Source: Macrotis lagotis (Eukaryota; Chordata; Mammalia; Peramelemorphia; Peramelidae). Taken from it: a stretch of DNA of 64,000 nt. Each line of letters starts with the position of its first letter. Positions within the stretch are counted from its first letter, which is position 1. The notes beneath the pieces were generated by a model. The model did not search any database and was not told the origin of the DNA. It was given only the letters and a program-made list of their open reading frames with translations. The stretch spans positions 219,259,753 to 219,323,752 of the forward strand of contig NC_133663.1 in the NCBI RefSeq assembly GCF_037893015.1. The letters run 5' to 3'. Shown one piece after another: positions 44,495 through 55,689 of the stretch. The position numbers were made by a program, and so were the translations under genes.

Positions 44495-45828
44495 ATGAAT
44501 AGAAGGGATTTTGAAAATGCTAGTTCTATGACTCATGGTATTATTTTTAATCTTTTCCTCATGTTTCATTCTGATGTAACAATGACTAATGGTACTCCTA
44601 GTTGGTTAATGCCTTGATCTCTTGTATCTGTCCTTCATCAGTGTAGAAACTCTTTCTATAGATGTAAACTGCAACTCCTTTATTTTGTTATTTTGCACTG
44701 TTCTTGACCACCATAAATGTTCCATAAAGATTCTACCTAACATTCTGAATTCCTTCCTCTCAATCTTAGGGGAACCAATGTACTACTGACTGTTATTTCT
44801 CATCCTCTTTACATGATTGGTTATTTTCCTGTTGTACTCATAATATTCTTGAAAATTTATTTTGTGCCATATATGAAACTGAATAGAAGTTTTATTAAAT
44901 ATTAGAAGTTTTGCTTCTGAGAAAGAATTCAGTAAATGATACATTGTCTTTGGGTGATATTTCTCTTCTGTTACCTTTATTCCTTCCCATACCTGATTCT
45001 TCTTTTAAAGTGGGGAAAAAACCAAAATATATTTAAAAAGGTGATATAAACCAACATGAACAAATCATTAATGATGTTTATGTAGATTTGACCTCCTTGT
45101 GGCAATTTTCAAAGAGACATTCTTATTTCATTGAAATCTGCTCTGTACTTAAGTGCATTAAATGTTAAATAGAGGACAAAAGTTGGAAAGTTGGAAACCA
45201 CCTCCCAACACCCAAATACTAAGTATTTGATATGGCTAGATGAAGTTGAAGTTATAAAATCTTGACCAAATCATTTTATAAGATTGAAAGGCTTGTATTT
45301 GGCAAAATGATGGTTGTGTAATGAAACTTAGAACATTCCTCAACCCCTGCCCCAACATAATTCAATGAACATAACAGCTGTTTGAAATTTCTAGTTTATA
45401 TTTAGAAAGTCAGACACACTCCTGATTTGATTTACTCTGAAAGAGGTTAGGAAAAGAAAAGCATTTTTCATGTCCATGACAGGAAAATTTTGTTCTTACT
45501 GGAAACTGAAGAGGACATTACCATTGGAGTATACTTGGAGAATAATGTTCTCTACCATTGTATCATGGATGAAAGATCTTTTGGAATGTACAAGAAATAC
45601 ATCTGCACCCAAATCTTTTGAACTAATCTACCATCAAGAGCCGTTCATCTTTCCAATAATGTCTGAAGTAAAAGGTCATTGTAAAGTCCTAGGTAAGAGA
45701 GAAAAGAAAGTCACACTTAGCAGGAATCTTTTTCTATCTGATCTCTTGGAACCACTCTGGGGACATTCTACCCCAGATCTCAGACTAAATAGCCTCTCTA
45801 GAGGTTTTCCATGAAAAGTATTTTGCTA
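44495..45828. other. Unassigned sequence
   Basis: 1.3 kb with no recognised repeat. The 114-aa frame at 45,470-45,814 (MSMTGKFCSYWKLKRTLPLE start) shows no domain I know, and I treat it as chance. Confidence 0.45.
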
Positions 45829-45930
45829 GAATTATCTTCCTAAAGCACAAGTCTGACCATGCCACTATTTTATTTAGGAAAATCTTATTGACCTCAATTG
45901 GACCCTCAATGCTGCAAGACAATTTTTTTA
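45829..45930 (+). repeat. LINE2 3' fragment
   Basis: attatcttcctaaagcacaa then gtctgaccatgccactattt is the L2 'ttcctaaagcacaggtctgaccatg' block. Confidence 0.85.
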
Positions 45931-45954
45931 AATACCTTCTTAATTTAAATATTG

Positions 45955-46122
45955 AGTGCAACTAGGTGGTTTAGTGGATAGGGCATGTCACTTAATCTGT
46001 TTTCCTTAGTCAACTAGAAAAGGAAACAACAAACCACTTCTGTATCTTTGCTAAATAAACTCAATGGACAGCTTTATTGAGAATCACAAAAAATTGGACA
46101 TGACTGAGCAACTGAACAAAAA
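45955..46122 (+). repeat. MAR1-type SINE, internally deleted
   Basis: gcaactaggtggtttagtgga jumps to tgtcacttaatctg, then aaaccacttctgtatctttgc and ttggacatgactgagcaact. Confidence 0.8.
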
Positions 46123-46179
46123 ATTTTCTTATTATCCCAGTAATCACAGAGATTTTTTTCAAACATTGTTATACCTCCT

Positions 46180-46677
46180 CAAGCCTACTATGACTTCTTA
46201 TTCTTTCACCCTCTCAGCTGAGAACCTTCCCTTATTATTCATTTTAAAAGTTGGGGTAGTTTACTGAGATATTTCTTCTCCCCTTTTCCTCATCTCATAT
46301 CACCTAGATGCGTTTTGCCATTTTTCCTACTTTGCCACTCTTTTCTAATGGCTAAGACAAATAGTTCTATATGTACAAGTGATCCTATTTCATCACATTT
46401 TCTTCAGCAGATTACTTCCTCTATCATCCCCACTTTGTCACTTATCTTCAATCTCTTCTCTACTACTTACAAAAATACTCACTTGATCCTATCTATTTCC
46501 ACTATCTATCATCCCATTTTTCTCTTCTCTTTTGTAGAGAAATTCCTTGAGGTTGTCTACAATTGATGCCTCCACTTCATTTTCTCCCATTCTCATTTTA
46601 AATATTGTATTTAGGGTTTCCAAAGTTATCTTTTAATGAAATCTGTTTTCTTCAAAGTTAATAGCAATATGTAGCTT
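46180..46677 (+). repeat. LINE2 ORF fragment, left of nested L1
   Basis: Readable L2 block: cttcagcagattacttcctct, atcatccccactttgtcac, cacttgatcctatctatttc and ttgaggttgtctacaattga (protein 'SLDPT.PT.YRP...LE.VYN' region). It is interrupted at about 46,677 and resumes at 48,246. Confidence 0.8.
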
Positions 46678-48245
46678 GAAAAATTTTTTTTATTTATTTT
46701 GACATTAAAATTATTTTGAGTTCCAAATTCTTTCCCTCCTTTCAGTCCATTTTCCATCCACTGAGAAGACAAGAAATATGATACTCTAAAGAGTGAAACA
46801 TATTTTCATATTAGTCATGACCCAAAAAAGCAAGAAAATAAAAAAGGTGAAAAAATCACATTTAAATTTCAGAATTCATCAGTTCTCTCTCTGGAGATGA
46901 ATAGTAATTTTCATCATGAGTCCTTTTGTATTGTCTTAGATAATTACAGTTGATCACCATTACAATACTCCTGTATCTGTGAATAATGATCTCCTAGTTC
47001 TGCTTATCTTAACTTTGCATTAGTTTATATAGACTTTTCAGTTGTTTTCTGAAACCATTCCCCTTATCATTTCTTATAACATAATAGCATCCCATTACAA
47101 TCATAAAGTACACCTTATTCATCCATTCTCCAATTAATTGGCATCCCCATAAAAAAGAACTGCTATAAATATTTTTGTACATATGGGTTCCTTTTTTATA
47201 CATACAGGTCCTTTTCTTTTTTCTGTGATATATATGTAACAGTTTTATAGCCCTTTGTTCTCCAGAATGATTGGACCAGTTTAAAACCCCATCAATAATT
47301 TATTAGTGTTACCATTTTCCTACATCCCTTTCAGCATTTATCATTTCTGATAGTTTTGAGGTTGTACTACAGAGCTGTTTTAATTTGACTTTCTCTTATG
47401 AATAGTAATTTAGAGCATTTTTATATTATTATAGATAGTTTTGATTTCTTATTCTGAACCATGCCTATTTATATCTCTTTAACATTTGTCAATTGGAGGG
47501 AATGGCTCTTATTTTTATAAATTTGGCTCAGTTCCCTACATATTTTAGAAATGGAGTCTTTATAGAGAAATTAGCTGTAAAATTTTTTGATAGTTTTTGA
47601 TAGAACTACATTGTATATTGTATCTTTTAGCAAAATTTGGTTCCTTTCTTTTCTTGCCTTTTTTTTTACTTTGGCTGAAAAATAAGAGTTTGTTTTAATT
47701 ATTATTTTTTCTTAATTTCTTATTTAATTCTTATTTTAATTCTATGTGAATAGATTTCTGTTTCAAGTATGTCTTTTGTAAAAAATTATTGTTGGATTCT
47801 GGTTTTTAATCCATTTTCCTATATTTTGTTTTATAGGTGAGATCATCCCTTTCTCAGTTATGATCACTAACTCCGTATTTCCTTCCATCCTATTTTTTAA
47901 TTTATCCTTCTCCCTCTTTTCATCCTGTCCTTCTTCAAAAGTCTGTTTTTATCTTCCTTAATCTGCCCTCCCTGTTATCACTTTCTCCTCCATCTCCTTT
48001 TAGCATATTCTTCCCCTCTTATTTCCCTGTTGGGAAAGATCAGTTTCTATACCTGAATGTGTATATTCTTCTCTCTTTGAATCAATTCCAATGAAGAATG
48101 AAGTACAAGTATTGCCCACCACTCTCTCCCCCATTATCTCCTTCATTGTAAAAACTCTTCTTGAGTGCCTTTGTGAGATAATTTCCTCCATTCTTTTTCC
48201 CCTTTCCTCTTCTTCCAGTGCATCCCTTATTCTCACCTCTTTATT
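46678..48245 (-). mobile_element. Older L1, internally deleted, nested in L2
   Basis: Minus strand: the spacer (agggagggcagattaaggaa) and the ORF2 start (tgggatggatctca-like, gattaaaaaccagaatccaa, cagccaaagtaaa). It then joins near 47,600-47,680 directly to the ORF2 C terminus (agggaactgagccaaattta, atttatagcagttctttttt) and the 3' UTR. Roughly 2.7-3 kb of ORF2, including the whole RT, is missing. More diverged than the other L1s, so probably an older subfamily. Confidence 0.8.
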
Positions 48246-48618
48246 TTTTAAATAATCTCTTTAATTGCTAAAATCGGTCCACATCCTTTTTGACCTCTCT
48301 GCAGTTTTTGACATCATCAACCACCCTCTTCTATTTGATATTCTCTTTTCCAGATGTTTTAAAAATTATATTATACTCTCTTGAGTTTCCTCTTCCCTAT
48401 TTCTTCTCAATATCCTTTCCTGGATCTTAATCCAAGTTACACTTGCTAAACTGAAGGTGTTCCACAAGGCTTTGTTCTGGGCCATCTTCTCTTTTCTCTC
48501 TCTCTAAAATAGCTTTCATTAGCTCTCATGGATTCAATTATCATCTCTGGTCTAATGATTATTAAATCTACTTATCTAGAGCTTTCCTCTCTATTGACTT
48601 CTACTCCTACATCCAGAT
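48246..48618 (+). repeat. LINE2 reverse-transcriptase fragment, right of nested L1
   Basis: Readable: FDLSAVFDIINHPLLFDIL (gacctctctgcagtttttga), GVPQGFVLGHLLFSLSL and HGFNYHLWSND, matching L2 RT LDLSAAFD.V.H, GVPQGSVLGPLLF and HGF.YHLYADD. The catalytic YADD has become WSND. Confidence 0.88.
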
Positions 48619-48995
48619 GTGAGAAAGGATAGGACACAATGAGAGAATGAGGGTAAAATAATTTGACTAAGTTGTAGCAGGCATGCATATTGAGACAATA
48701 AGACTGGAAAGGGAGATTGAAGCCAGGTTCTTGAGACCCTTGAATGTTATATGAGTCAAGCAGTAGGGAACCACTGAAGATATTTGAGAAAAGGATTGTA
48801 AAAGAAAAGCAAAAGAAAGCATAAAACACAGTTTGCTCTCAAGAAATTTGTATACTAATTAAGGAGATAAGGTATTAGCATTGAAAGATCTTCAAAATGA
48901 GTTAAATGCTAAGATCATATTAAGCCATCATATGATAAATATCAAAAAGAATATTAAGGATATGATCATATGTACTATGTAAGTTCAGAGGAGGA
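48619..48995 (-). repeat. LINE2 3' region, antisense
   Basis: gactggaaagggagattgaag, cagtagggaaccactgaaga and tttgagaaaaggattg are the reversed L2 words usually seen as 'gcagtggggagccactgaagg'. Confidence 0.7.
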
Positions 48996-49039
48996 ATTGA
49001 TTACTGTAGGGAAGAAGGGGTGGGAAGAAAATAATCCAT

Positions 49040-49238
49040 ATGATGTTCCTCACCCTAAGTGTTTTTTATGAATATTATCTCATTTGATCCTCACAACAAC
49101 CCTTTGAGATGGGACTATTATTATCCACATTTCATAATCAAAGGCTAAGTGATTGATCAGTTTCACATAGCTGAGCCCCTATTTGAATTCAGATCTTCCT
49201 GATTTCAGGCACAATACTCAATCTATTACACCATTAGT
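49040..49238 (-). repeat. MIR/CORE-SINE, antisense
   Basis: atctcatttgatcctcacaac, aaccctttgagatgggact and gaattcagatcttcctgatt. Confidence 0.88.
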
Positions 49239-49261
49239 TGTCTTGTCAAGGCAAGAGGGGC

Positions 49262-49425
49262 TTCAGCTGCATTTCTTTCTTTCTTTTTCTTTTCTGACTT
49301 TTCTTTTTCTTTCTCTTTTTTGGGAGGAAATCAGGTTTGAGCAAGTTGCCAAGGTACACATTGCTAATAAGTGTCTGATTCAGTATTTGAACTCAACTCT
49401 GTGATCATGGCACTCTTTCATTTAA
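49262..49425 (-). repeat. Diverged SINE with (CTTT)n tail
   Basis: 49,275-49,321 is a CTTT-rich tail; then gcaagttgccaaggtacaca, aagtgtctgattcagtattt and gaactcaa in reversed SINE order. Confidence 0.6.
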
Positions 49426-49514
49426 GAAAATCCAATTGATCTCAACTGAACCCTCACCGCTGCTTTTTATACCTCCTTATAAGTTAATTATTAGAAGCAA
49501 CTAGTTCAAAGGAA

Positions 49515-50065
49515 TGAAGCTGGGAGATGGAATATTAAATAGTATGAATGCTGCCATGGAAATGCTAGGCAGAAAACAAATGTTAATTTCTGTGCCTTCT
49601 CTAGTGCATACTGAGAAAAATACATTTATGGACTATTCCTTACTACCTCTTCTGAGAAACTGTCCTCCCCTATACCAGACCTTGAATTGATAAGAGCCAT
49701 CTGGGTACTCTGTGTTTGCATAATAGGAACCTACCACTGGGAGGAGTCAAGGACAGGGAAATCAAGGCAGAAGTCCAACATGATAACTAAATATTAGCTG
49801 TTGCCCAAATTTAGTGTTTGTTACCCCTGAATAACCTGACCTAATCCTTTGCATGATGCTGATCCTTACACCTTTCTCATCACTGTAGGCCATTCCTTGA
49901 AACCTATATAAATCCTAACTTTTCCCCCCTTGCTAGGGGCTCTTTATACACTAGGGGTAGAGGCTGCATGCAATATCCTTGCACCTGTGAAAGAAAACTC
50001 ATCTGTCCCTTATCACCCTGATTTGTGAGTCACTGAAATTCTCTATTCGAACCCTAGGTCATCAT
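49515..50065 (+). mobile_element. Possible solo LTR of an endogenous retrovirus (fossil)
   Basis: About 550 bp with a promoter-like layout: cctatataaatcc near 49,899 as a TATA region. A U5-like end follows, with ttgtgagtcactgaaattct near 50,020. There is no internal retroviral sequence next to it, so a solo LTR would be the reading. The edges and family are uncertain and no TSD was established. Old by appearance. Confidence 0.35.
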
Positions 50066-50920
50066 CTGAACTCCATCTGGCATCTTGAAGAATGAGAGAA
50101 ATAAGCCTGGAAAGATAGATTTTGAAGAACTTTAACTAGTAATCTGGGTTTTTTTTCCCCTTCCTTCTTCCATTTTTCCCTTCCCCTTTGCCCCTCCTCA
50201 CTTCCCTTGACCATTCAGGGGGAATTTTGCCTCAGATATCTCTTTATACCTTTAATAGCACTTTGCACCAAAGGCTCATTCTTCTAGGAGAAAATCTAAG
50301 AAAGTCTGGAGTTTACATTTTCCATTTCTGTGTGGGAGAGTTATAGAATCATTTATAAAACTAGACTATGACTCAATAGCCTCCAGGAAGGTCTTAACTT
50401 CCCATACTAGAACTTCAGGGTTCTAGCAAAGACAGTGAAATTTAAATACTCTGAGCTGTCCTTCAAGTTGAGATCATTCTGATTTCAAGTAAGGGCATGC
50501 TTACAGATAATTGGCAAATTTATAAAAAAGAGAATCAGGATTACAAAATACCATCAGCAGTAGGGGTAGTAAAGAGGACCTAGCTGAGCCTTTCTAGCTC
50601 TCTTTATTTAGAAAGGAGAAATATATTAATCTTGGCTGCTGTATTCCACAGTTTAAGAGCTGCTGCAGCTGGGGTCCTTTCTCCAAATGATGCAGCAATC
50701 CCACTCTCTGCCTGATAAGGATGGTGACCACTAGCCATGCAAGGGAAAGCTTGATTTTTTTTAACTCTATGAAATAGTTTTGTTTCCTGATCTGGGCAGG
50801 CCCCACCAGTCTCGAGCTTCTCCTCCTGTACCCCAAACTTTCTGATGCTTAAGAGCTCATCCCTTCTTTACCAAATCCTAGACACCCTATCTTCCAGAGA
50901 GCCACCCCATTGATTTATGA
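50066..50920. other. Unassigned sequence
   Basis: No gene or repeat recognised; an 80-aa minus frame at 50,594-50,836 has no domain. Confidence 0.45.
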
Positions 50921-50936
50921 AAGTCTATAGGAGGGG

Positions 50937-51106
50937 GAGCAGTTAGGTGGTGCAGTGGATACAGCACAGCCCCTGGAGTCAAGAGGACCTGGGTTCAAAT
51001 TCGACCTCAAACACTTAATAATTACTTAACTATGTGACCTTGGGTAAGTCACTTAACCCAATTGCCTTGCAAAAATCAAAAAAAGGAAAAGGGGGAAAAA
51101 AGAAAA
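50937..51106 (+). repeat. tRNA-derived marsupial SINE
   Basis: agcagttaggtggtgcagtg through accttgggtaagtcacttaa to a long A-rich tail; TSD tctataggagggg at 50,924-50,936 and 51,107-51,119. Confidence 0.95.
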
Positions 51107-51119
51107 TCTATAGGAGGGG

Positions 51120-51927
51120 ATACATGTTGATATCACCATCATGCATCTTTTCAGTTATTGAGTCTCAAAACCTCAGAGTCATCTTTGATTCTTCCTTGTC
51201 ACCCTTGCCTTCTGTAGTCAATGAATGTCCAAATCCTAACTCTCCAATCTTTCTTTCCTCTGGCTGTTTTTTAATCCTATCACTGCCACCATAGTTCAAA
51301 GTCTCATTATCTTTCACCTGGAACATGATAATTGGAGAAAGAAAGAGGAACTGAAGAAGAATTTATATAGTTCCAGTCACATGTGAGGCACTATGCTAAG
51401 CATTTTACATATCATTCCATTACTCCAGGACCTTAAGTGACCCCTTATTACTCATAGGATAAGACGCGACTTAACTCTTTTCTTCTCCAGAATGACTCCA
51501 ATTTTTTTTTCTACTCTACTTTTACTTTCCTCCACTTCATGCACTATTTTTCAGTCCAACTGTATTAGCTGTTGTCCAGTCATCCCCTATTTATCCTTCC
51601 TCTAGACAGTCACTGAACTAGAATTTGTTAAGAAGGTATTTTCTTCAGGTATCAGATTATGGATCTTCTCTAATGCACAAAATGTACTCTTATCTGCATC
51701 TTTCTGACTATTGAAATCTTTCCTCCAGGCTCAATCCAGGTGCTATATTTTCTCTTCGTCTATCTCTCCATCTTTGTTACTGTCTCTGTATCTTCTTCTT
51801 AATCTTATTCTCTCTCTTCCCTAACACTTTTTATGTTTCTTATTCTAGCTATATTTTACACTCTAAGTTGTACTTATTTATGTATCCTAGTAAATCGAAA
51901 GTTCCTTGGAGATAAGTACTGCAATAC

Positions 51928-51969
<42 letters not shown>

Positions 51970-52100
51970 GATAGTATTTAAACTGTATACTTTTATATGT
52001 TGCAGACACTTTGCTAAACAGTTCTTTCTCTTTTTAAATCTATAAGAGTGCTCTTGTGCATAATAGGTATTTAATAAATGGGAATTGAATTGAATTGGAT
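51120..52100 (+). repeat. LINE2 3' end, extended
   Basis: Successive L2 blocks: ctcaaaacctcagagtcatct then ttgattcttcc, catagttcaaagtctcatta, cctggaacatga, ccttattactcataggataag, ctccaggctcaatccaggtg, and the terminus gtgcataataggtatttaata. An (AAT)n tract interrupts it. Confidence 0.82.
51928..51969. repeat. (AAT)n microsatellite
   Basis: About fourteen perfect aat units. Confidence 0.95.
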
Positions 52101-52535
52101 GAGGAAAAGAAAGAAAAAAGAGGAAAGGAAATAGAAATTAAAATGTAAAAACACTCCAGACTATCTTTTAATAAGAGGTGCAAAATGAAACACAGAAAGC
52201 TAGGAATAGATGTTATCAAATTCATAGAATTGTAGTAGGGAAAAATAACAATCCAAGCACTTTGTGTTAGCTCTCTTCAAAGAGGGGGCCATAATATAAT
52301 CTCTTATGGGAGTGTGATCCACCAATTAGTATATGGGAAGATGGGTTGCGTAACACTGTTTACAATTTATTACCTTAGTCTTGTTCCTAGGACGATTATA
52401 ACTCTTCAGCTACTATCCTCCCACCACTAGCCTCTGCATGTTAGTCCTCAGGGCAATTATAATCTAATCCCAACCCTGGAACTTGAAACAGCTGGCAAAA
52501 ATATTCCCTCCTCTGCCTTACAGTGCCCCCTCCCC
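52101..52535. other. Unassigned sequence
   Basis: Nothing recognised; a C-rich/(CA) stretch lies at 52,527-52,549. Confidence 0.5.
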
Positions 52536-52539
52536 CCAA

Positions 52540-52842
52540 ACACACACACCAAGTTAGTTTCAAATCTCCATATCATTTCTTGTTTTTCCACCCTTCTGTT
52601 TACACAGTCACCATTCTATTTGAGGGTCCTCTTTTTTTCCTGGATTATTTCAAAAGCCTCCTAATTTGTGGTCCTCCCTTCTCATTCCTCTCTCCAATCT
52701 ATTCTCAAAGCTGCCAAAGTGATTTTTTGGAAGATTGGACAATGTTATTCTGTCACACAATAAACTCCAATGACTTCATATTGATTCTAAGATTAAATAC
52801 TATTTTATCTTTTTTCATTCTTTTTACTGCCTATTTGAGGCA
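52540..52842 (+). repeat. LINE2 3' fragment
   Basis: cctggattatttcaaaagcct, ccaatctattctcaaagctg, ccaaagtgattttttgga and cacaataaactccaatgact are consecutive L2 words. Confidence 0.88.
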
Positions 52843-52844
52843 GC

Positions 52845-53078
52845 TAGGTGGACTAGTGTATGTATGTAGGATCTAAAGTCAGGAAGACTCATCCAGTTTC
52901 AGAAGTTTCTTAGTTGAGTGATCCTAGGCAAATCACTTAAATCTGTTTGCCTCAGTTTCCTCATTTGTAAAATGAGTTAGAGAAGAAAATGGTAAACCAC
53001 TCCAGTATCTTTGCCAAGAAAAATCCAAATGGAGTCATAGAGTCAGACATCCTCAAAATGACTAAATGATAAAAAAGT
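52845..53078 (+). repeat. MAR1-type SINE
   Basis: gaggcagctaggtggactag, gcctcagtttcctcatttgt, ccactccagtatctttgcca and ggagtcatagagtcagacat. Confidence 0.92.
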
Positions 53079-53109
53079 CTATTTTTGTTTTATAATGTAT
53101 ATATTATTA

Positions 53110-53490
53110 TAATGTAATTTAAAAAGCAAATATAAATATGCAGATGATTCTCAGATCTATCTGTCTAGCCTGGGTGGTGATTGTCCTTGTTCTTAAGGAG
53201 AAACAAAATGCCATTACTATTTTGGAGCCGAGTTACGATGTGTCCAACTGTGGTTGATCAGACCAATGTGAGCTCCGAATACTCTACCTACCATAGGTAG
53301 AGTTTCATTTCATATGAATATTTAGGGTATCCAGCCCTAATTTTTCTTCCATCCTGTAGTATTCCATCTCCAACTGCCTGCCTCTTGATGTGCATACCCT
53401 ATAGACATCTTTAACTCAGCATATCTAAAACTGAACTCATCATCTCCCTTCCCTCAAACCCTTTTCTTTCCTAGATTCAGTATTACTTTA
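53110..53490 (+). repeat. LINE2 fragment split by RTE-type repeat
   Basis: Left piece reads YADDSQIYLSSL (tatgcagatgattctcagat, to 53,170). The right piece from 53,331 reads catctccaactgcctgcctc and ctaaaactgaactcatcatc, the next part of L2. Confidence 0.85.
53171..53330 (-). repeat. RTE-type repeat nested in L2
   Basis: gattgtccttgttcttaagg, agttacgatgtgtccaactg, tggttgatcagaccaatgtg and gctccgaatactctacc. It shares its end (tgtccttg...aagga) with the RTE-tailed SINEs. Confidence 0.7.
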
Positions 53491-53499
53491 AGAGTACTA

Positions 53500-53700
53500 G
53501 CTTGGCAGTCAAGTGGCACAGTGGGTAGAGAGTCATTCTTGGAGTCAGAAACACCTGAATTCAAATCTAGGTTCAAATACTTATTAGATTAAGCCCTTGG
53601 TCAAATCACTTAACCCTGCCTATCTTGGTTTTTCAATTGTAAAAGAAACAATAAACCTTCCATGGTTGTGGTGAGGATCAAATAATCTGATTTTTTTTAC
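53500..53700 (+). repeat. CORE-SINE (MIR/MAR type)
   Basis: gcagtcaagtggcacagtgg, ggagtcagaaacacctgaat, gtcaaatcacttaaccctg and a ggttgtggtgaggatcaaat tail. Confidence 0.88.
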
Positions 53701-53867
53701 TTAGTTTAACTGTCAAATTGATTAAACTAAAACCCAGTTCTGATAGTATCATACACACATTCTCTCCCTACCCCAAATCAATAAACTCAAATGATTCCTA
53801 TAAAACCCTGAGAAAGCTAGACAAAAGTTTGAGATAGCAACTCTAGAAAACTCTATTGTGAGCGCCC

Positions 53868-54072
53868 TCAGAGATCATCTGATACAATAATTATCTACAC
53901 TTGGAGGTCTTTACCCTAATAAATGGTGATCTAGCTTCTGCTTGAACACCTCTGATGATGGGAAGATCATTTACCTTTGAAGAAAAACTCTGTTAGACAA
54001 TTCTTTTTTGTCAAGCTGAAATCTGTCTCCTTTAACTCTCTTTGCTTCTAGTTTTGTAGTGTAGCAGAAAAT
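53868..54072 (+). repeat. CR1/L3-like LINE 3' fragment
   Basis: gagatcatctgatacaataa, tctagcttctgcttgaacac, ctctgttagacaattctttt and gctgaaatctgtctccttta in the order of the mammalian CR1/L3 3' end; family name tentative. Confidence 0.6.
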
Positions 54073-54164
54073 GTTGTTTAAATTATAAACCAATTAACAG
54101 TACAACTGAGATAATAGAAGAGAATAATAAGGAAAAATAAAGCACCTTATTAAAAAAAAACAAC

Positions 54165-54300
54165 AGAAGAACTCTGGACTGAGAATCCAGACATCCTAGC
54201 TCTAGTTTTGACTAGCACCAAGTAAATACCTGTCTACTTTTGGGCAGGTTGCTTTCATGGATTTGTTTCTCATATTTGTAAAATGAGATTTCTAAAGTTC
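54165..54300 (+). repeat. MIR fragment
   Basis: ctggactgagaatccagaca, ttgggcaggttgctttc and cattgtaaaatgag-type CORE. Confidence 0.6.
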
Positions 54301-54587
54301 CTGCACCAAGCCTATGATTTTATGATCCATTTAAATGAATTAGTAGGGGGAAAGGGAAGGGGGTATAGGGAGGGAATTTTAGGGACACTCATGGATAGGA
54401 ATAAAGATGATAGTATAAAGGCAGACCAGTCTATAACAAATGTGAAAAAATGTGTAAGAATGTAAAAAATGCTTTAAAAATGAATATTTTCTACATCATT
54501 GTCTTTTCTGTGTTATTCTGTATTTATCCTTTTTGTGAAAGAATTCATATCAGATCATGATACTTATTATATTAACTTCTGAAATTC
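54301..54587. other. Unassigned sequence
   Basis: Nothing recognised apart from a short G/A-rich piece at 54,345-54,380. Confidence 0.5.
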
Positions 54588-54600
54588 TGTCAATACTTTC

Positions 54601-55583
54601 TTTTTTAAAAAAATATTTATTTATTTTTGAATTTTACAGTTTTTCACCTAATCTCACCCCCCGCCCCATAGAAGGCTGTCTCTTAATGTTTAGATTGTTT
54701 CAGGCTATACATTGATCTAAATTGAATGTGTTGAGAGAGAAAGCATATCCTTAAAGAAAAAAAACAAAATATAAGAGATAGCAAAATTACATATTAAGAT
54801 AATGGGTTTTTTTAAAATGAAGGTAATAGTCTTTGGTCTTTGTTCAAACTCTGCAATTATTTCTCTGTATACAGATGGTATTCTCCATTGCAGATACCCC
54901 AAAATTGTCCCTGATTGTTGCACTGATGAATGATCATCAATCCCATGTTGCTATTATGGTATACAATGTTTTTCTGGTTCTGCTCATCTCACTCAGCATC
55001 AGTTCATGCAAATCCTTCCAGGCTTCTCTGAATTCCCCTCCCTCCTGGTTTCTAATAGAACAATAATGTTCCATAATGTACATATACCTCAATTTGTTCA
55101 GCCATTCCCCAATTGATGGACATTCACTCAATTTCCAATTCTTTGCCACCACAAACAGAGCTGTTATGAATATTTTTGTACAAGTGATGTTTTTACCCTT
55201 TTCCATGTTCTCTTCAGGGTTTAGATCCAGTAATGGTATTGCTGGATCAAAGGGTATGCACCTTTTTATTGCACTTTGACTATGATTCTGAATTGTTCTC
55301 CAGGAAGGTTGGATAAGTTCACAACTCCACCAACAATGCATTAGTGTCCCAGATTTCCTACATCCTTTCCAACTATTGATTATTGTCTTTTCTGGTCATG
55401 TTGGCCAGGCTGAGAGATGTGAGGTGGTACCTCAGAGATGCTTTAACTTGCATTTCTCTAATAAGTAATGATTTAGAACAATTTTTCATGACTATGGATT
55501 GCTTTGATTTCCTCATCTGCAAATTGCCTTTGCATATCCTTTGACCATTTGTTTAATTGGGGAATGGCTTTTTTTTATAATTT
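54601..55583 (-). mobile_element. 5'-truncated L1 3' end, antisense
   Basis: 983 bp holding the 3' UTR and the last part of ORF2. The minus frame at 54,937-55,341 is 134 codons uninterrupted (MHCWWSCELIQPSWRTIQNH start, LNPEENMEKGKNITCTKIFI inside). Perfect 13-bp TSD tgtcaatactttc at 54,588-54,600 and 55,584-55,596. A young copy. Confidence 0.97.
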
Positions 55584-55689
55584 TGTCAATACTTTCAATC
55601 TGAACATCTGTAACCACTGGTACTGGTGCCCCTGCAATGCAATGAAAGAATTGTACATTCAAAAGGTATGAAGGTATGAAGTAAGTACA

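Noticed and set aside
45470-45814. 114-codon + strand frame as a host gene
   Set aside because: No recognisable domain, no neighbouring exon or splice signals I could defend, and the length is within chance for AT-rich DNA.
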